From Candidatus Gastranaerophilales bacterium (GTDB lineage Bacteria; Cyanobacteriota; Vampirovibrionia; Gastranaerophilales; Gastranaerophilaceae), in NCBI GenBank assembly GCA_944322755.1, contig CALUPY010000021.1, positions 1 through 43,586 on the forward strand: a stretch of DNA of 43,586 nt. The letters are read 5' to 3'. The notes below the pieces were generated by a model. It was not told the origin of the DNA. It made no database searches and was given only the letters and a program-made list of their open reading frames with translations. The translations under genes and the position numbers were made by a program. Positions 34,636 through 43,213 of this stretch are shown here, in pieces; within the stretch, counting starts at the first letter, position 1; the number at the start of each line of letters is the position of its first letter.

Positions 34636-36450
34636 CTATTCCTGTTTTTCATCTTCATCTGGAATGTCTTCGGGATGAATCGGAAGACGAAAACCGAAAG
34701 TAGAACCTTCATTAGGCTTGCTCTTCACAAAAACCTGTCCTTTGTGATGTTTTTCAATAGTTATTTTCACAAGATGAAGCCCGAGCCCTGTACCTTTAAC
34801 AGTATGGGTATCATTTTCAACTCTGTAAAATCTTTCAAAAATTTTTTTCTGGTGCTCTTCCGGTATGCCGATACCCTGATCTTCTACGGAAACTTCAATA
34901 AAATTAGGGTCTCTTGCCAGTTCAGCCCTTACTTTTATTCTGCCGTTTTCAGGAGAATATTTAATCGCATTGGATAAAAGATTGTTCAAAACTCTTTCTA
35001 TTCCGCTGACATTCATCGGAACTTCAGGCAAATCCGGTTCCTTAATCAATGAAAAAGTTACATTTTTTTCTTCAGCCAGCACCTGCATACTTTGAAGAGT
35101 CTGTTCAATTACCGGAATTATGTTGCAATTTTCTTTTTCTACATTTACATTGCCAGCCTCCAGTCTTGAAAAATCAAGAATGTCATTGACCATTTTTTGC
35201 AGCCGCGCAGCTTCTTTGTTAATAACACCGAAAAACTCTTTGTTCGTTGCTTCATCAAAATCATCAGAATGATTGTAAAGTGTATCTATATAAGTTCTCA
35301 AAACAGTAACAGGTGTACGGAGCTCATGACTTACATTAGAGATGAAATTGCTTTTCATTTTGTCGATTTCAACTTCTTTTGTCACATCAATCAACACAAT
35401 AATGTATCCGACATAATCCTGACTTTTCGAAAACATTGGAGATATAACTGATTTAATCACTCTTTTATCAATAGTAATATTGAATTCAAGAGGTTTGTTT
35501 TCCATAATATCTAGCGGAGTATCTTTAAACTGTTCAATTTTTTCTTTAAAACAAAGTTCACCTTCCGAGTCACAATACATTTGAATTTTTGTGTTCAAAA
35601 TTTCATCTTCATTTGTCTGCAATAATTTTTGCGCAGCATTATTGACGAGTACAACATTGTCGTAATTGTCACAAACAACAACACCGTTCACAATACTCAT
35701 CAACACAGCTTCCATTTTGTTTCTCTCGAGCGTAAGCTGGTCAATATTCTGTTCTTCGTATTGATGAAGACGTCCGGACATATCGTTAAATGCGTCAATA
35801 AGTTCCCTGATTTCTCCGTTTGTGTTTTTGGGGTCTAACTTAAAGCCAAAAGCACCTGTCGATATCTTTTTAACCCCGTGGTGAAGTATATTGAGTTCAC
35901 GGGTAATCAAAATAGTATTTATAAGTACCACCAGCGTAAAGATAATCCATGCTACAGTAAACACAACAAGCATCGAGTTTCTTGTGGTATGGGAAATATG
36001 CAGCATAGAAGTACCGGACAGACCTACCGTGACAGAACCGATAACGGTTTTTATGCCGTCTATCTCTGACATCATTGGAGCAGAGGTTATAATAGTAGCT
36101 TCTGATGCTCTTGTTGGATATTCTTTTTTGCTTGAATAGATGACATTGCTATCCGAGTCTTTAAATTCAATGAAGGCAATTTCTCTGTTGCTGTTTATAA
36201 TCGATTTTGTGTGTGCCTGCAAAGTAGAGAATTTATTGTATTCCTGTACGTCTTTCGTTATTTCAACACTCTCAATAGCAAGAGTTTTTGTCAATATTTG
36301 TCCAAAATCATCATAAACTTCTGAAATTTTCTGCTGGATATTTGTTATAGCAAAAACAGCAAGAGCCACTATCAAAATTGTGCTGATAACAAGCCCTAAT
36401 AAAATAAGTTTATTTTGTGTGCTAATACTAATTTGCTTCTTCATATCCAT
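34636..36450 (-). CDS. Sensor histidine kinase (HAMP-PAS-HisKA-HATPase)
   Basis: Membrane-bound two-component sensor of 604 residues. Transmembrane helix 1 is at about 14-36, an extracytoplasmic sensor at 37-158, helix 2 at 159-183, HAMP at 184-235 and PAS at about 240-360. HisKA contains phospho-acceptor H375 in SNVSHELRTPV. The ATPase domain has the N box NNLLSNAIKYS, the G1 box DQGIGIP and G2 GTGLGLHLVK. This is the PhoR/VicK layout. No response regulator is adjacent, so its partner is encoded elsewhere. It starts with ATG right after an extended -10, with no Shine-Dalgarno. Confidence 0.92.
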   Translation of the reverse strand: MDMKKQISISTQNKLILLGLVISTILIVALAVFAITNIQQKISEVYDDFGQILTKTLAIESVEITKDVQEYNKFSTLQAHTKSIINSNREIAFIEFKDSDSNVIYSSKKEYPTRASEATIITSAPMMSEIDGIKTVIGSVTVGLSGTSMLHISHTTRNSMLVVFTVAWIIFTLVVLINTILITRELNILHHGVKKISTGAFGFKLDPKNTNGEIRELIDAFNDMSGRLHQYEEQNIDQLTLERNKMEAVLMSIVNGVVVCDNYDNVVLVNNAAQKLLQTNEDEILNTKIQMYCDSEGELCFKEKIEQFKDTPLDIMENKPLEFNITIDKRVIKSVISPMFSKSQDYVGYIIVLIDVTKEVEIDKMKSNFISNVSHELRTPVTVLRTYIDTLYNHSDDFDEATNKEFFGVINKEAARLQKMVNDILDFSRLEAGNVNVEKENCNIIPVIEQTLQSMQVLAEEKNVTFSLIKEPDLPEVPMNVSGIERVLNNLLSNAIKYSPENGRIKVRAELARDPNFIEVSVEDQGIGIPEEHQKKIFERFYRVENDTHTVKGTGLGLHLVKITIEKHHKGQVFVKSKPNEGSTFGFRLPIHPEDIPDEDEKQE

Positions 36451-36459
36451 TTGTTGAAA

Positions 36460-36468
36460 ATTATATCA
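36460..36468 (-). promoter_or_regulatory. Extended -10 promoter of the histidine kinase
   Basis: On the minus strand TGATATAAT occupies 36460-36468. Nine nt separate it from the ATG at 36450, giving a transcript with no leader or only a few nucleotides. The in-frame ATG two codons later (36444) is an alternative start. Confidence 0.55.
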
Positions 36469-36563
36469 TTAAATTTTATTTTCGTGTATGCATTTACATA
36501 ATAAAGATGAGTTTTTTTTTATTTCCAAAGGATATAATGTATTAACGTATAAGTATGGATAAA

Positions 36564-36569
36564 TATAAT
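36564..36569 (+). promoter_or_regulatory. Possible -10 of the zinc-ribbon gene
   Basis: TATAAT lies 10 nt before the ATG at 36580; TTAACG (16-nt spacing) is a weak -35. Another TATAAT at 36533-36538 would give a leader of about 35 nt. No Shine-Dalgarno precedes the ATG in either case. Confidence 0.4.
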
Positions 36570-36579
36570 CAGCAGTGAT

Positions 36580-39500
36580 ATGAATTGCCCAAAATGTAAG
36601 CAAGAAATAACAGAAAAAGATTTGGTATGCCCGAACTGCAAAAAAGTTCTGAAACTAAAATGCCAGAAATGCGGTCATATTACCAAAAAGCCTGTTTGTG
36701 ACAGATGCGGAAATACAATAATAAACAAATGCTACAAGTGTGGAAGGCTTAATTCAACATCTCTTGAGGTTTGTCCGTCCTGCGGAATGAATATTAATGC
36801 CAGCATTCTGCTGCGTGAAGCCACGATAGAAGAATTTGCCGCAATGACAATTGAGCTGGAGAATTATGAAGCAATTCAGGAAGCCTTTAACAGTGAAAAA
36901 CTTGCAAGACATTTCCGCGCCAATTTTTATGCCTTGATAAAAAAAATAGGAGCAGAAAAAAAACTCAGGGTTCAGCTTGTAGACAATGTTTTCATCATCA
37001 GATTCTGTAAGGACTACAGCTTTTTGGAATCCTGTCTTTCCGCTGTTGATTTTTCGATTTTTGTTGCCCAGTCTGTCACAGAAATAAACAAAAAACTTTA
37101 CGAAGCAAAAGGTATCACTGTAAAAGCGAAAATTGCCATTCAAAAACGCGACGTTTTCAGCAAACCATCTGAATATAAAGCGGGCGTGAATATAAATCTG
37201 GTCTACAGTTCAAAGAAAATGGATCATTTATTTAATAATGTACAGGTGCTGGTAGATTCATATGTTTATCAGGTTACGAAAAATAAATATCCATACCAGT
37301 CTTTGAGTGCTGTTTATATAAAAAATCAGATGGTTATGTTCTTTGAACTGATTCTCCCTTCTTTAATAAAAATAGAAGAAGAGGAAGTTGTTGAGGGCAA
37401 TTTTGTCGAAATACCGAAAAAGCTTGAGTTTGAACCTGATGAAACAGAAGATGAACAGCTTATCAATTTTTCGAGCCTGCACTGCTCTTTCCTGAAAGCA
37501 AAATATGATACCCTGCTTGATGAAATTGCCAGGATAATTAACAACGACAGTATTAAAAATCATATAGTTGCAGTCAAAAGTACTCTAAGAGCCGGAAATT
37601 TAAGCGGTCTGTATATGAAAGATTTTGAAAAAGCCTTTAACAATATGTACAAAGTCTGCCGTTTTTCATGCTCTGCAAATTCAAAATACACACCTCTCGG
37701 ATTTTTTAAAGATTTAATATATTCATACACAAATGTATCTGAAATGGATGTACTGTTGCATCCTGAGTGCGTAGACGCAATTACGCGTGATACATTTTTG
37801 CAAAACCTTTTGACTTTAAAATATCCTGAAAACAGGCATCCGGAAGATGTCAGGTATGAGTATTTTGAATCATTTGCCGGATTTTTTAACAATATCTCGG
37901 CAAAGACCGTTTTTATTGTAGACAACTTTGAAAATATAGACGAAGGTTCACTTGAAATATTGAAATATCTCGTTGAAAATAATATTCTTGGAAATGCTTC
38001 ATTTATTTTTTCATACACCCAGGATTTTTCTCTCCACAGAAAGATTTACAAACTTATTACCTCGTCTAATTTCTTCGAAATTGAACTGAGGCTTTCATCG
38101 AACAGAACTATTATAAACAACCACGCCTCAAGCCTCAAAAACATAGAAAAGACATTTTTCTTTGAAAAAGTAATAGAAAACACAAAAGGTTCGAATTTCT
38201 TCTACAATCAGGCTTTCAACTATCTTTTAGATAATGGCATACTGGAATATAAAGACGGTCAGTACAGTGTTCATAAGAACAAAATGATTGTCATCCCGAA
38301 TTCTCTGGAAGAACTGGCAAAGAGAAGAATACAATCTCTATCAGCCGTCAAAAACCAATTGGAACTTTATTCCCAAATTCTTATACTCGGAGAAAAAGTA
38401 CCCTTAGAAGTGCTTTCTATACTCGGATATGACGATATTTCAAGATTACTAAAAAGACTTGTCGAAATAAAACTTGTACAGATTCAAAATGACAGAATGG
38501 TGTACATAACAAACTATAATCTATACAGACAGGCGTTGACAGAAGCTATAGAAACCCAAAAACTGCAGGAGATTGCGCTATCGCTTATACAAAAAGTCAT
38601 TGCATATATTTCAGTAGAAACAAAACTCAAAGCAGAGATTTTCGAACTGGCAGGAGACAAAAAAGAAGCCTTTGCTCACTGGAACAACCTCGCAGATATA
38701 TCAAATCATTTCGGAGATTTTAATGCATATCTTAACTGCACAAATAAATATCTTTCTTTTGCGGACAATATCATAGATGAAGAGTCAAATAAGACTGTAG
38801 AACAGGTAAAAATCGATGTTTATGAAGAAATGAGTCTTATGCTCTACAAATATTATCCTGAAAAAATATTGAATTTTCTTGAACTGCTTCTGGAAAACCT
38901 CGAACTCAGCGGTGATGATTTAAAAATTAAAACAGTTGCGAACAAACTCGTACAAAGTTGTCTTTTGAGCGGAAACTATGCAAATGCCCTCGAATACGTA
39001 GGCAAAATTATGGCAAGAACAAAAGCCGGTTCCTTTAATCCGCATGACAGGAATTTTAATTTAAATTATTTTCTAATAAACATGGTAACTCTCGAGCTAT
39101 ACTACAATCTCGGCCGGCTGAATGAATGTGTGGATTTGGGTGATGAACTTTTCAAACATATCCATATAAATAATTTTGCTGACAGCATACTTCCGCAGGG
39201 TTTTTCACGAAAACAGTTCAAAGATGCAATTGTCGATGCTCTGTTTTTTGTTTCACTATCACGCATAATTCAGTTGAAAGACAATGCGGCTAAAAAGATT
39301 TCAGAAATTATACCGGCAGTAGCAGGCAGTTACGCTTGTTTTGATTTACTTTTGGTTTTACAGAAATTTTTGTCAGGCCAAAACATAGCACAGGATTTGA
39401 ATAAATTCGAAAACAGAGATTTTTCACAGGACAAATATTCCCAAATACTTTATCCGATTCTAAGAGGTATGGTGGCATTACGTTTACAGGACTGGGATTC

Positions 39501-40056
39501 TGTAGGGGATTATATTTACCAGGCAAAACTGGTATCAAATTCATACTGCCTGCACCAAATTGAACATTTCTGCGATTTGATGATTGGGTTTGCATATCAG
39601 AATATGGGAAATGTCAAAAAGGCAAAACAGATTTACTACAGCGTGCTGGATGCATCTTCTGCCAAAGCCATCAAAAATATTACATATCTCTGCTGGTATC
39701 TGATAGCCCAGACAGAACGTCTTGAAGGCAGCAATGAAACAGCAAACGGCATTTTGAACAATGCTTTGTTGAATATGGAAAAAGATGAAAACGTTTCACC
39801 GTATTTTATTATGATGTTTAAAACAATGTACGCGGAATTACTGCTTATGAATAACGAAGTCGAAAAAGCTCTTTTCTGTGCAAACCAGTCTTTTGAAATA
39901 ATATCAAAACATCATCTTGGTCTGAATCTTTCCCATATTTCAAATATGCTTACAGAAATTTACAAATGGCTGATGGGTAACGAAAAAGACCCGCATGCCG
40001 TTGAATTTTACAGAAAAAAATTAATGCAGGTTGCTGCTACAAACATGCAGACTTAA
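36580..40056 (+). CDS. Large zinc-ribbon protein with degenerate cyclase- and ATPase-like regions and a TPR-like tail
   Basis: A 1158-residue protein. Three zinc ribbons fill residues 3-68 (C3/C6/C17/C20, C28/C31/C40/C43, C51/C54/C65/C68). About 100-260 resembles a class III adenylyl cyclase fold (VKAKIAIQKRDVF, AGVNINLVYSSKKMD, NVQVLVDSYVY) without the usual metal-binding aspartates. About 300-560 resembles the AAA/STAND module that follows such cyclases, but the Walker A position reads HIVAVKSTLRAGNLSG (328-343) instead of GxxGxGK[ST], while a Walker B-like FIVDNFENID (about 445-454) remains. The rest is helical repeats of TPR type. The closest known layout is zinc ribbon-cyclase-ATPase-TPR signalling proteins; this one appears catalytically dead. 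Partner and role unknown. Lower zinc-site doubt, higher doubt for the middle. Confidence 0.65.
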   Translation: MNCPKCKQEITEKDLVCPNCKKVLKLKCQKCGHITKKPVCDRCGNTIINKCYKCGRLNSTSLEVCPSCGMNINASILLREATIEEFAAMTIELENYEAIQEAFNSEKLARHFRANFYALIKKIGAEKKLRVQLVDNVFIIRFCKDYSFLESCLSAVDFSIFVAQSVTEINKKLYEAKGITVKAKIAIQKRDVFSKPSEYKAGVNINLVYSSKKMDHLFNNVQVLVDSYVYQVTKNKYPYQSLSAVYIKNQMVMFFELILPSLIKIEEEEVVEGNFVEIPKKLEFEPDETEDEQLINFSSLHCSFLKAKYDTLLDEIARIINNDSIKNHIVAVKSTLRAGNLSGLYMKDFEKAFNNMYKVCRFSCSANSKYTPLGFFKDLIYSYTNVSEMDVLLHPECVDAITRDTFLQNLLTLKYPENRHPEDVRYEYFESFAGFFNNISAKTVFIVDNFENIDEGSLEILKYLVENNILGNASFIFSYTQDFSLHRKIYKLITSSNFFEIELRLSSNRTIINNHASSLKNIEKTFFFEKVIENTKGSNFFYNQAFNYLLDNGILEYKDGQYSVHKNKMIVIPNSLEELAKRRIQSLSAVKNQLELYSQILILGEKVPLEVLSILGYDDISRLLKRLVEIKLVQIQNDRMVYITNYNLYRQALTEAIETQKLQEIALSLIQKVIAYISVETKLKAEIFELAGDKKEAFAHWNNLADISNHFGDFNAYLNCTNKYLSFADNIIDEESNKTVEQVKIDVYEEMSLMLYKYYPEKILNFLELLLENLELSGDDLKIKTVANKLVQSCLLSGNYANALEYVGKIMARTKAGSFNPHDRNFNLNYFLINMVTLELYYNLGRLNECVDLGDELFKHIHINNFADSILPQGFSRKQFKDAIVDALFFVSLSRIIQLKDNAAKKISEIIPAVAGSYACFDLLLVLQKFLSGQNIAQDLNKFENRDFSQDKYSQILYPILRGMVALRLQDWDSVGDYIYQAKLVSNSYCLHQIEHFCDLMIGFAYQNMGNVKKAKQIYYSVLDASSAKAIKNITYLCWYLIAQTERLEGSNETANGILNNALLNMEKDENVSPYFIMMFKTMYAELLLMNNEVEKALFCANQSFEIISKHHLGLNLSHISNMLTEIYKWLMGNEKDPHAVEFYRKKLMQVAATNMQT

Positions 40057-40085
40057 AACAATTCGTCATCTGACAGAAATGATAA

Positions 40086-40286
40086 TATATAGCAGAAATA
40101 TATGAATTAGACAGCCTAGTAGTTCAACTTTATTCATTTCTTGAATCGGAATTTGCAGGAAAAAATATAACAACAGCAATTGATACAACTTTTAAAGAAT
40201 CCGTTATTAAATTACTCAAAACACAAGTCAATTTTGCATTCAATATTTTAAAAGATATAAATATTTTTTTAGAGTCGAAAAATTAG
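40086..40286 (+). pseudogene. Open frame without start codon, possible gene remnant
   Basis: After the stop at 40083-40085 a 66-codon frame runs to TAG at 40284-40286. It encodes a plausible helical sequence (LVVQLYSFLESEFAGKN, then KESVIKLLKTQVNFAFNIL) but no ATG, GTG or TTG start. It lies between the zinc-ribbon gene and tRNA-Pro(GGG). It may be the 3' end of a decayed gene. No family recognised. Confidence 0.35.
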
Positions 40287-40325
40287 TCATAAAAATCATC
40301 CTCGCCATGTGAAATTTTTAGAGAC

Positions 40326-40352
40326 TTGACTCAAAGTATTTTATGATAAAAT
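40326..40352 (+). promoter_or_regulatory. Predicted promoter of tRNA-Pro(GGG)
   Basis: TTGACT (40326-40331), 15 nt, then TAAAAT (40347-40352) preceded by TGA as an extended -10. The same arrangement and surrounding TATTTTATGATAAAATTA occur before the other tRNA-Pro transcription unit (43045-43071), which supports function. Confidence 0.6.
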
Positions 40353-40388
40353 TATCATGTAATTTGAAAATTAAATAGATACTCGAAT

Positions 40389-40465
<77 letters not shown>

Positions 40466-40472
40466 TTTATTT

Positions 40473-40515
40473 AAAAGACCGGAGCTAAATTTCAGCTTCG
40501 GTCTTTTGATTTTTG
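40473..40515 (+). terminator. Intrinsic terminator after tRNA-Pro(GGG)
   Basis: AAAAGACCGGAGCT pairs with AGCTTCGGTCTTTT (one G-U) across a 7-nt loop, followed by GATTTTT. A strong stem plus T-tract directly after the tRNA. Confidence 0.85.
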
Positions 40516-40614
40516 TGTAATATTTGTATAATCAACATTAAAATTAAGGAAAAATGCGTTTTCTTTATCTTTCCGGCTATATAAAATCTGATATTCAGAA
40601 CCGTTTACCATAAA

Positions 40615-41367
40615 CTACATCAAATCATCGTCAAAATATCCGACGAGAAATTTTAGTTTTTTAATAGCCTCGTCAAAAGAAAGTTTTGTCGTTTTTAAAG
40701 CTCTATGATCGAAAAGTTCCAGTATATTATGCTTTTTATCAGCTCTGCTTATGCTGTAACAGTGATAATCGCTCAAACCTTTATGAAACCCAAGTAATGT
40801 TCCGGCTACAAAACTATTATCAGGATTTTCATTGATTCTGTTAAAAATATCCATACTTTCTTTTTCTCTGGATTTCAGACTGAGTCTTATACTGCTTTCA
40901 TTTATTATGACAGGCTTTTTCCCTGTAAACATTTCAAGAAAATTTGACGGTTTGTTAAATTCAAATTTTTCATTGCAATCCGGGAATTTGCATATTAACG
41001 GTTTTTTTGATGGAAATTTATTCAAAAGCTTGTTCATAGCAACTTCAATTGCTTTAATAATGGGATTATGCGGAAAATAGTTATTTATTGGTATCGGGTT
41101 CTTGAACTTGTCCATGTAAACCAAATTATCCAAATCTTTTTGTGTAACAAAAAAATCTCTGCAATTTCCGTTTATATTTTTAAATTTTATGCAAAACCCG
41201 TCATTTGTGTATCGGATATTTTCACTTAAAATTTTTCTGCCGTTTGCACTTTTTGTAAGAGCACCAATTGACGATACAAGATAACAGTCCTGGAAATATT
41301 GTATCGCATATCTGAGGGTTCTGATTTCATCTGTTCCTATAGATATCATATATCCGGTATAATACAT
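40615..41367 (-). CDS. Calpain-like (C2 family) cysteine-protease-fold protein
   Basis: A 250-residue protein. The stretch QYFQDCYLVSSIGAL (23-37) resembles the calpain active-site segment QGxxGDCWLLAALxAL, with C28 as nucleophile and Q23 as oxyanion glutamine (one residue closer than usual). Residues 201-206, YHCYSI, match the catalytic-histidine strand HAYSV, with H202. The third residue, normally Asn in RNPWG, would be near LFDHRA (D220). The N-terminal extension before the Cys is very short. If active it is a cytoplasmic thiol protease; the altered third position leaves that open. No signal peptide. ATG lacks a Shine-Dalgarno; a later Met (MISIG) is an alternative start. Confidence 0.5.
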   Translation of the reverse strand: MYYTGYMISIGTDEIRTLRYAIQYFQDCYLVSSIGALTKSANGRKILSENIRYTNDGFCIKFKNINGNCRDFFVTQKDLDNLVYMDKFKNPIPINNYFPHNPIIKAIEVAMNKLLNKFPSKKPLICKFPDCNEKFEFNKPSNFLEMFTGKKPVIINESSIRLSLKSREKESMDIFNRINENPDNSFVAGTLLGFHKGLSDYHCYSISRADKKHNILELFDHRALKTTKLSFDEAIKKLKFLVGYFDDDLM

Positions 41368-41539
41368 GTAAATAATAAAAATTGCGTGTGGGCTTTCTTA
41401 CTTTTATTAAATTTTAAACCGAAAAAGAAAACTTTCGATATAATTATCCGAGACTCAACCATTGCATTAACATTAATAGCAAAATTTTTTTCCTTTTGAC
41501 TTTAACTAATAAAATATTAAAAAAAGGAGAATTTTATCA

Positions 41540-42490
41540 ATGCCGGCAAGACCTGCTGTTTCTGTTATTGTTCCAGTATATAATGTGCAAAAATACTTAG
41601 GCAAGGCTTTAAGTTCACTGAAAAACCAAAGTTTAAAAAACCTTGAATTTATTTGCATAAACGACGGTTCCAAAGATAAATCACTAGAGATTTTACAAAA
41701 TTTTGCAAAGAATGACAGCAGATTTAAAATTATCAATCAGAAAAACCTGGGGCCGGGATGTGCGCGAAATAACGGATTAAACGCCGCAAATGGTGAATAC
41801 ATAGCTTTTCTTGATCCCGATGATACTATTAATAAAAACTCAATGGAGCTTTTATACAACAAAGCTAAAAAAGAGGATTTAGATGTTCTCGCATTTGATT
41901 ACAGAACAGTAGACGAAAACGGCAAAATACTCAGCAATATAAGAATCAAAGACAGACTTGAACTTCCGGAAAAATTTAATTGGAAACATCTTCCATATGT
42001 GTTTGGCAGTCTTGTGTACATGGTATGGAATAAAATTTATAAACGAAATTTCATAATGATGCACAATATTCATTTTACGCCATGCAATCTTGCAGAAGAC
42101 TGCGCTTTTACATTCGGTGCTACGCTTAATGCTAAAAATATCGGATATATGGACAAAATTTTTTATAACTATCTCCAACGTCAGGACTCAGCCGTACACA
42201 AAGTGACGGACAAAAACATGTGCGTATTTGATATGCTTGACGATGTAAAGGATGTAGTTGAAAAAAGCGGTTTTGCCAAAGAATTGTCAAACGAATACGA
42301 CTCTTTTGTAGAAGGTTCCATACCATATTATTACAACAGAATTAAATCCAGACCGGAATATGAAAAACTTTGCAGCCAACGGCTCGAAAAAAAATACCAT
42401 AAAGCAGCACAACAGGCTATTCAAGAACGAAAGTTTGTTTTTGCAAAGATTTCAGAGTTGATTAATGCGCTCGCAAAAAAAGGTAATTGA
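41540..42490 (+). CDS. GT2 glycosyltransferase
   Basis: Sugar transferase of 316 residues with the GT-A signature: VSVIVPVYNVQKYLGKAL, CINDGSKDKSLEIL and LDPDD as the DxD metal motif near 92. It lacks the Rossmann-like C-terminal domain of the pair at 8596-11865 but keeps the post-catalytic region (NKIYKRNFIM) seen in many surface-glycan transferases. AGGAG is 10 nt before the ATG. It stands alone between the calpain-like gene and the SMR gene. Substrates unknown. Confidence 0.85.
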   Translation: MPARPAVSVIVPVYNVQKYLGKALSSLKNQSLKNLEFICINDGSKDKSLEILQNFAKNDSRFKIINQKNLGPGCARNNGLNAANGEYIAFLDPDDTINKNSMELLYNKAKKEDLDVLAFDYRTVDENGKILSNIRIKDRLELPEKFNWKHLPYVFGSLVYMVWNKIYKRNFIMMHNIHFTPCNLAEDCAFTFGATLNAKNIGYMDKIFYNYLQRQDSAVHKVTDKNMCVFDMLDDVKDVVEKSGFAKELSNEYDSFVEGSIPYYYNRIKSRPEYEKLCSQRLEKKYHKAAQQAIQERKFVFAKISELINALAKKGN

Positions 42491-42690
42491 ATACAATATA
42501 AAACATTCAATAACTATTCTATTCTAATTTGCCAACGAAAATATTTTTACAGCAACATCTACTCATATGTTTTTTTCGCTGAAGTATCCAATATCATTTA
42601 GGTATGTCCCCAAAAAATTCGTGATAAACGTCTGATTTCAAGAGAGCCGGCGGCAACTGTGACACTAGATTATATTGAAAGGAAAAAATT
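42491..42690. other. Intergenic leader of the SMR gene with a GC-rich patch
   Basis: AT-rich except for about 42636-42665, where AGAGAGCCGGCGGC and CTGTGACAC stand out. The patch lies 25-55 nt before the SMR gene. It might be a structured leader. I looked for guanidine-riboswitch signatures (common before small-resistance exporters) and did not find a convincing match. No ORF supported. Confidence 0.35.
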
Positions 42691-43002
42691 ATGAGTTGGA
42701 TATACCTGATACTTGCAATTATGTTTGAAACACTTGCAACCACTTTACTAAAAATGTCCCATGGTTTTTCACTTTTACTACCATCTATAGGAACATTCAT
42801 CGGCTACATACTTTGTTTTTTATTTTTGTCCTATGCATTGAAATCAATAGATATGAGTATTGCATATGCTATTTGGTGTGCCTGCGGAATTTTATTAATC
42901 AGCACAATAGGAATATTCTTTTTTCATGAGTCAATAAGTACTCTAAAAGTTGTGTCTATTGTATTAATCATTTTAGGAACAGTAGGATTAAAGCTGGCAT
43001 AA
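42691..43002 (+). CDS. Small multidrug resistance (EmrE-type) efflux protein
   Basis: Four-helix proton-coupled exporter of cationic compounds, working as a dimer in the inner membrane. 103 residues. The essential glutamate is E13 in AIMFETLATTLLKMSHGF, matching E14 of EmrE. YAIWCACGILLIS in helix 3 matches the EmrE YAIWSGVGIVLIS region. These features favour the Qac/EmrE branch over the guanidine exporters (Gdx/SugE). GAAAGG precedes the ATG by about 8 nt. Separated from the preceding glycosyltransferase by 200 nt, so probably its own unit. Confidence 0.9.
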   Translation: MSWIYLILAIMFETLATTLLKMSHGFSLLLPSIGTFIGYILCFLFLSYALKSIDMSIAYAIWCACGILLISTIGIFFFHESISTLKVVSIVLIILGTVGLKLA

Positions 43003-43006
43003 AAAC

Positions 43007-43036
43007 AGTGTTGTGCAAAAAAGTTTAAGCTTTTTA
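43007..43036 (+). terminator. Possible terminator after the SMR gene
   Basis: GTGTT pairs with AACAC, and inside them AAAAAG pairs with CTTTTT. The U-tract is poor on the plus strand. It lies directly before the promoter of the tRNA-Pro(CGG) unit and would insulate it. Confidence 0.4.
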
Positions 43037-43044
43037 ACACAGGC

Positions 43045-43071
43045 TTGTTTTTAAATATTTTATGATAAAAT
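43045..43071 (+). promoter_or_regulatory. Predicted promoter of the repeat array and tRNA-Pro(CGG)
   Basis: TTGTTT (43045-43050), 15 nt, TAAAAT (43066-43071) with a TGA extension. Its sequence and spacing mirror the promoter of tRNA-Pro(GGG) at 40326-40352. Transcription would start near 43078 and run through all repeat units into the tRNA, about 365 nt away. Confidence 0.55.
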
Positions 43072-43083
43072 TAATAATGTAAA

Positions 43084-43213
43084 TTGAAAATTAAATATCT
43101 AATCGGGATACTCTGCCGAAAAAAATATGACTAAATGTCATATTTTTTGAGAGGAAGCAGCGTAGCTGCGCAGAGTTCTCTATATCGAAAATAAAATCTA
43201 ATCGGGATGTAGC
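43084..43213 (+). repeat. 130-bp direct repeat, copy 1
   Basis: Identical over 130 bp to 43326-43455 (offset 242). It contains the leader TTGAAAATTAAATATCTAAT, structured unit A, an A-rich linker, and the first 11 nt of the tRNA-Pro sequence (CGGGATGTAGC). After that point copy 1 continues into unit B, while copy 2 continues into the real tRNA. Confidence 0.97.
43104..43186 (+). ncRNA. Structured unit A (first copy), putative RNA element
   Basis: Starts CGGGATACTC. Predicted helices: outer ACTCTGC (43110-43116) with GCAGAGT (43170-43176); an internal hairpin AAAAAATATGAC (43120-43131), loop TAAAT, GTCATATTTTTT (43137-43148); and GCAGC-GTA-GCTGC (43157-43169). Together they form a three-way junction. 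No open frame. Shares the 13-nt apical hairpin TGACTAAATGTCA with unit B. No Rfam family recognised by eye. Confidence 0.6.

Noticed and set aside
42600-42690. Guanidine riboswitch before the SMR gene
   Set aside because: No ACGR-loop hairpin pair or ykkC core was found, and the protein is of EmrE rather than Gdx type.
42594-42800. 68-codon minus-strand frame across the SMR start
   Set aside because: Antisense to a well-supported SMR gene, with no family pattern or Shine-Dalgarno.
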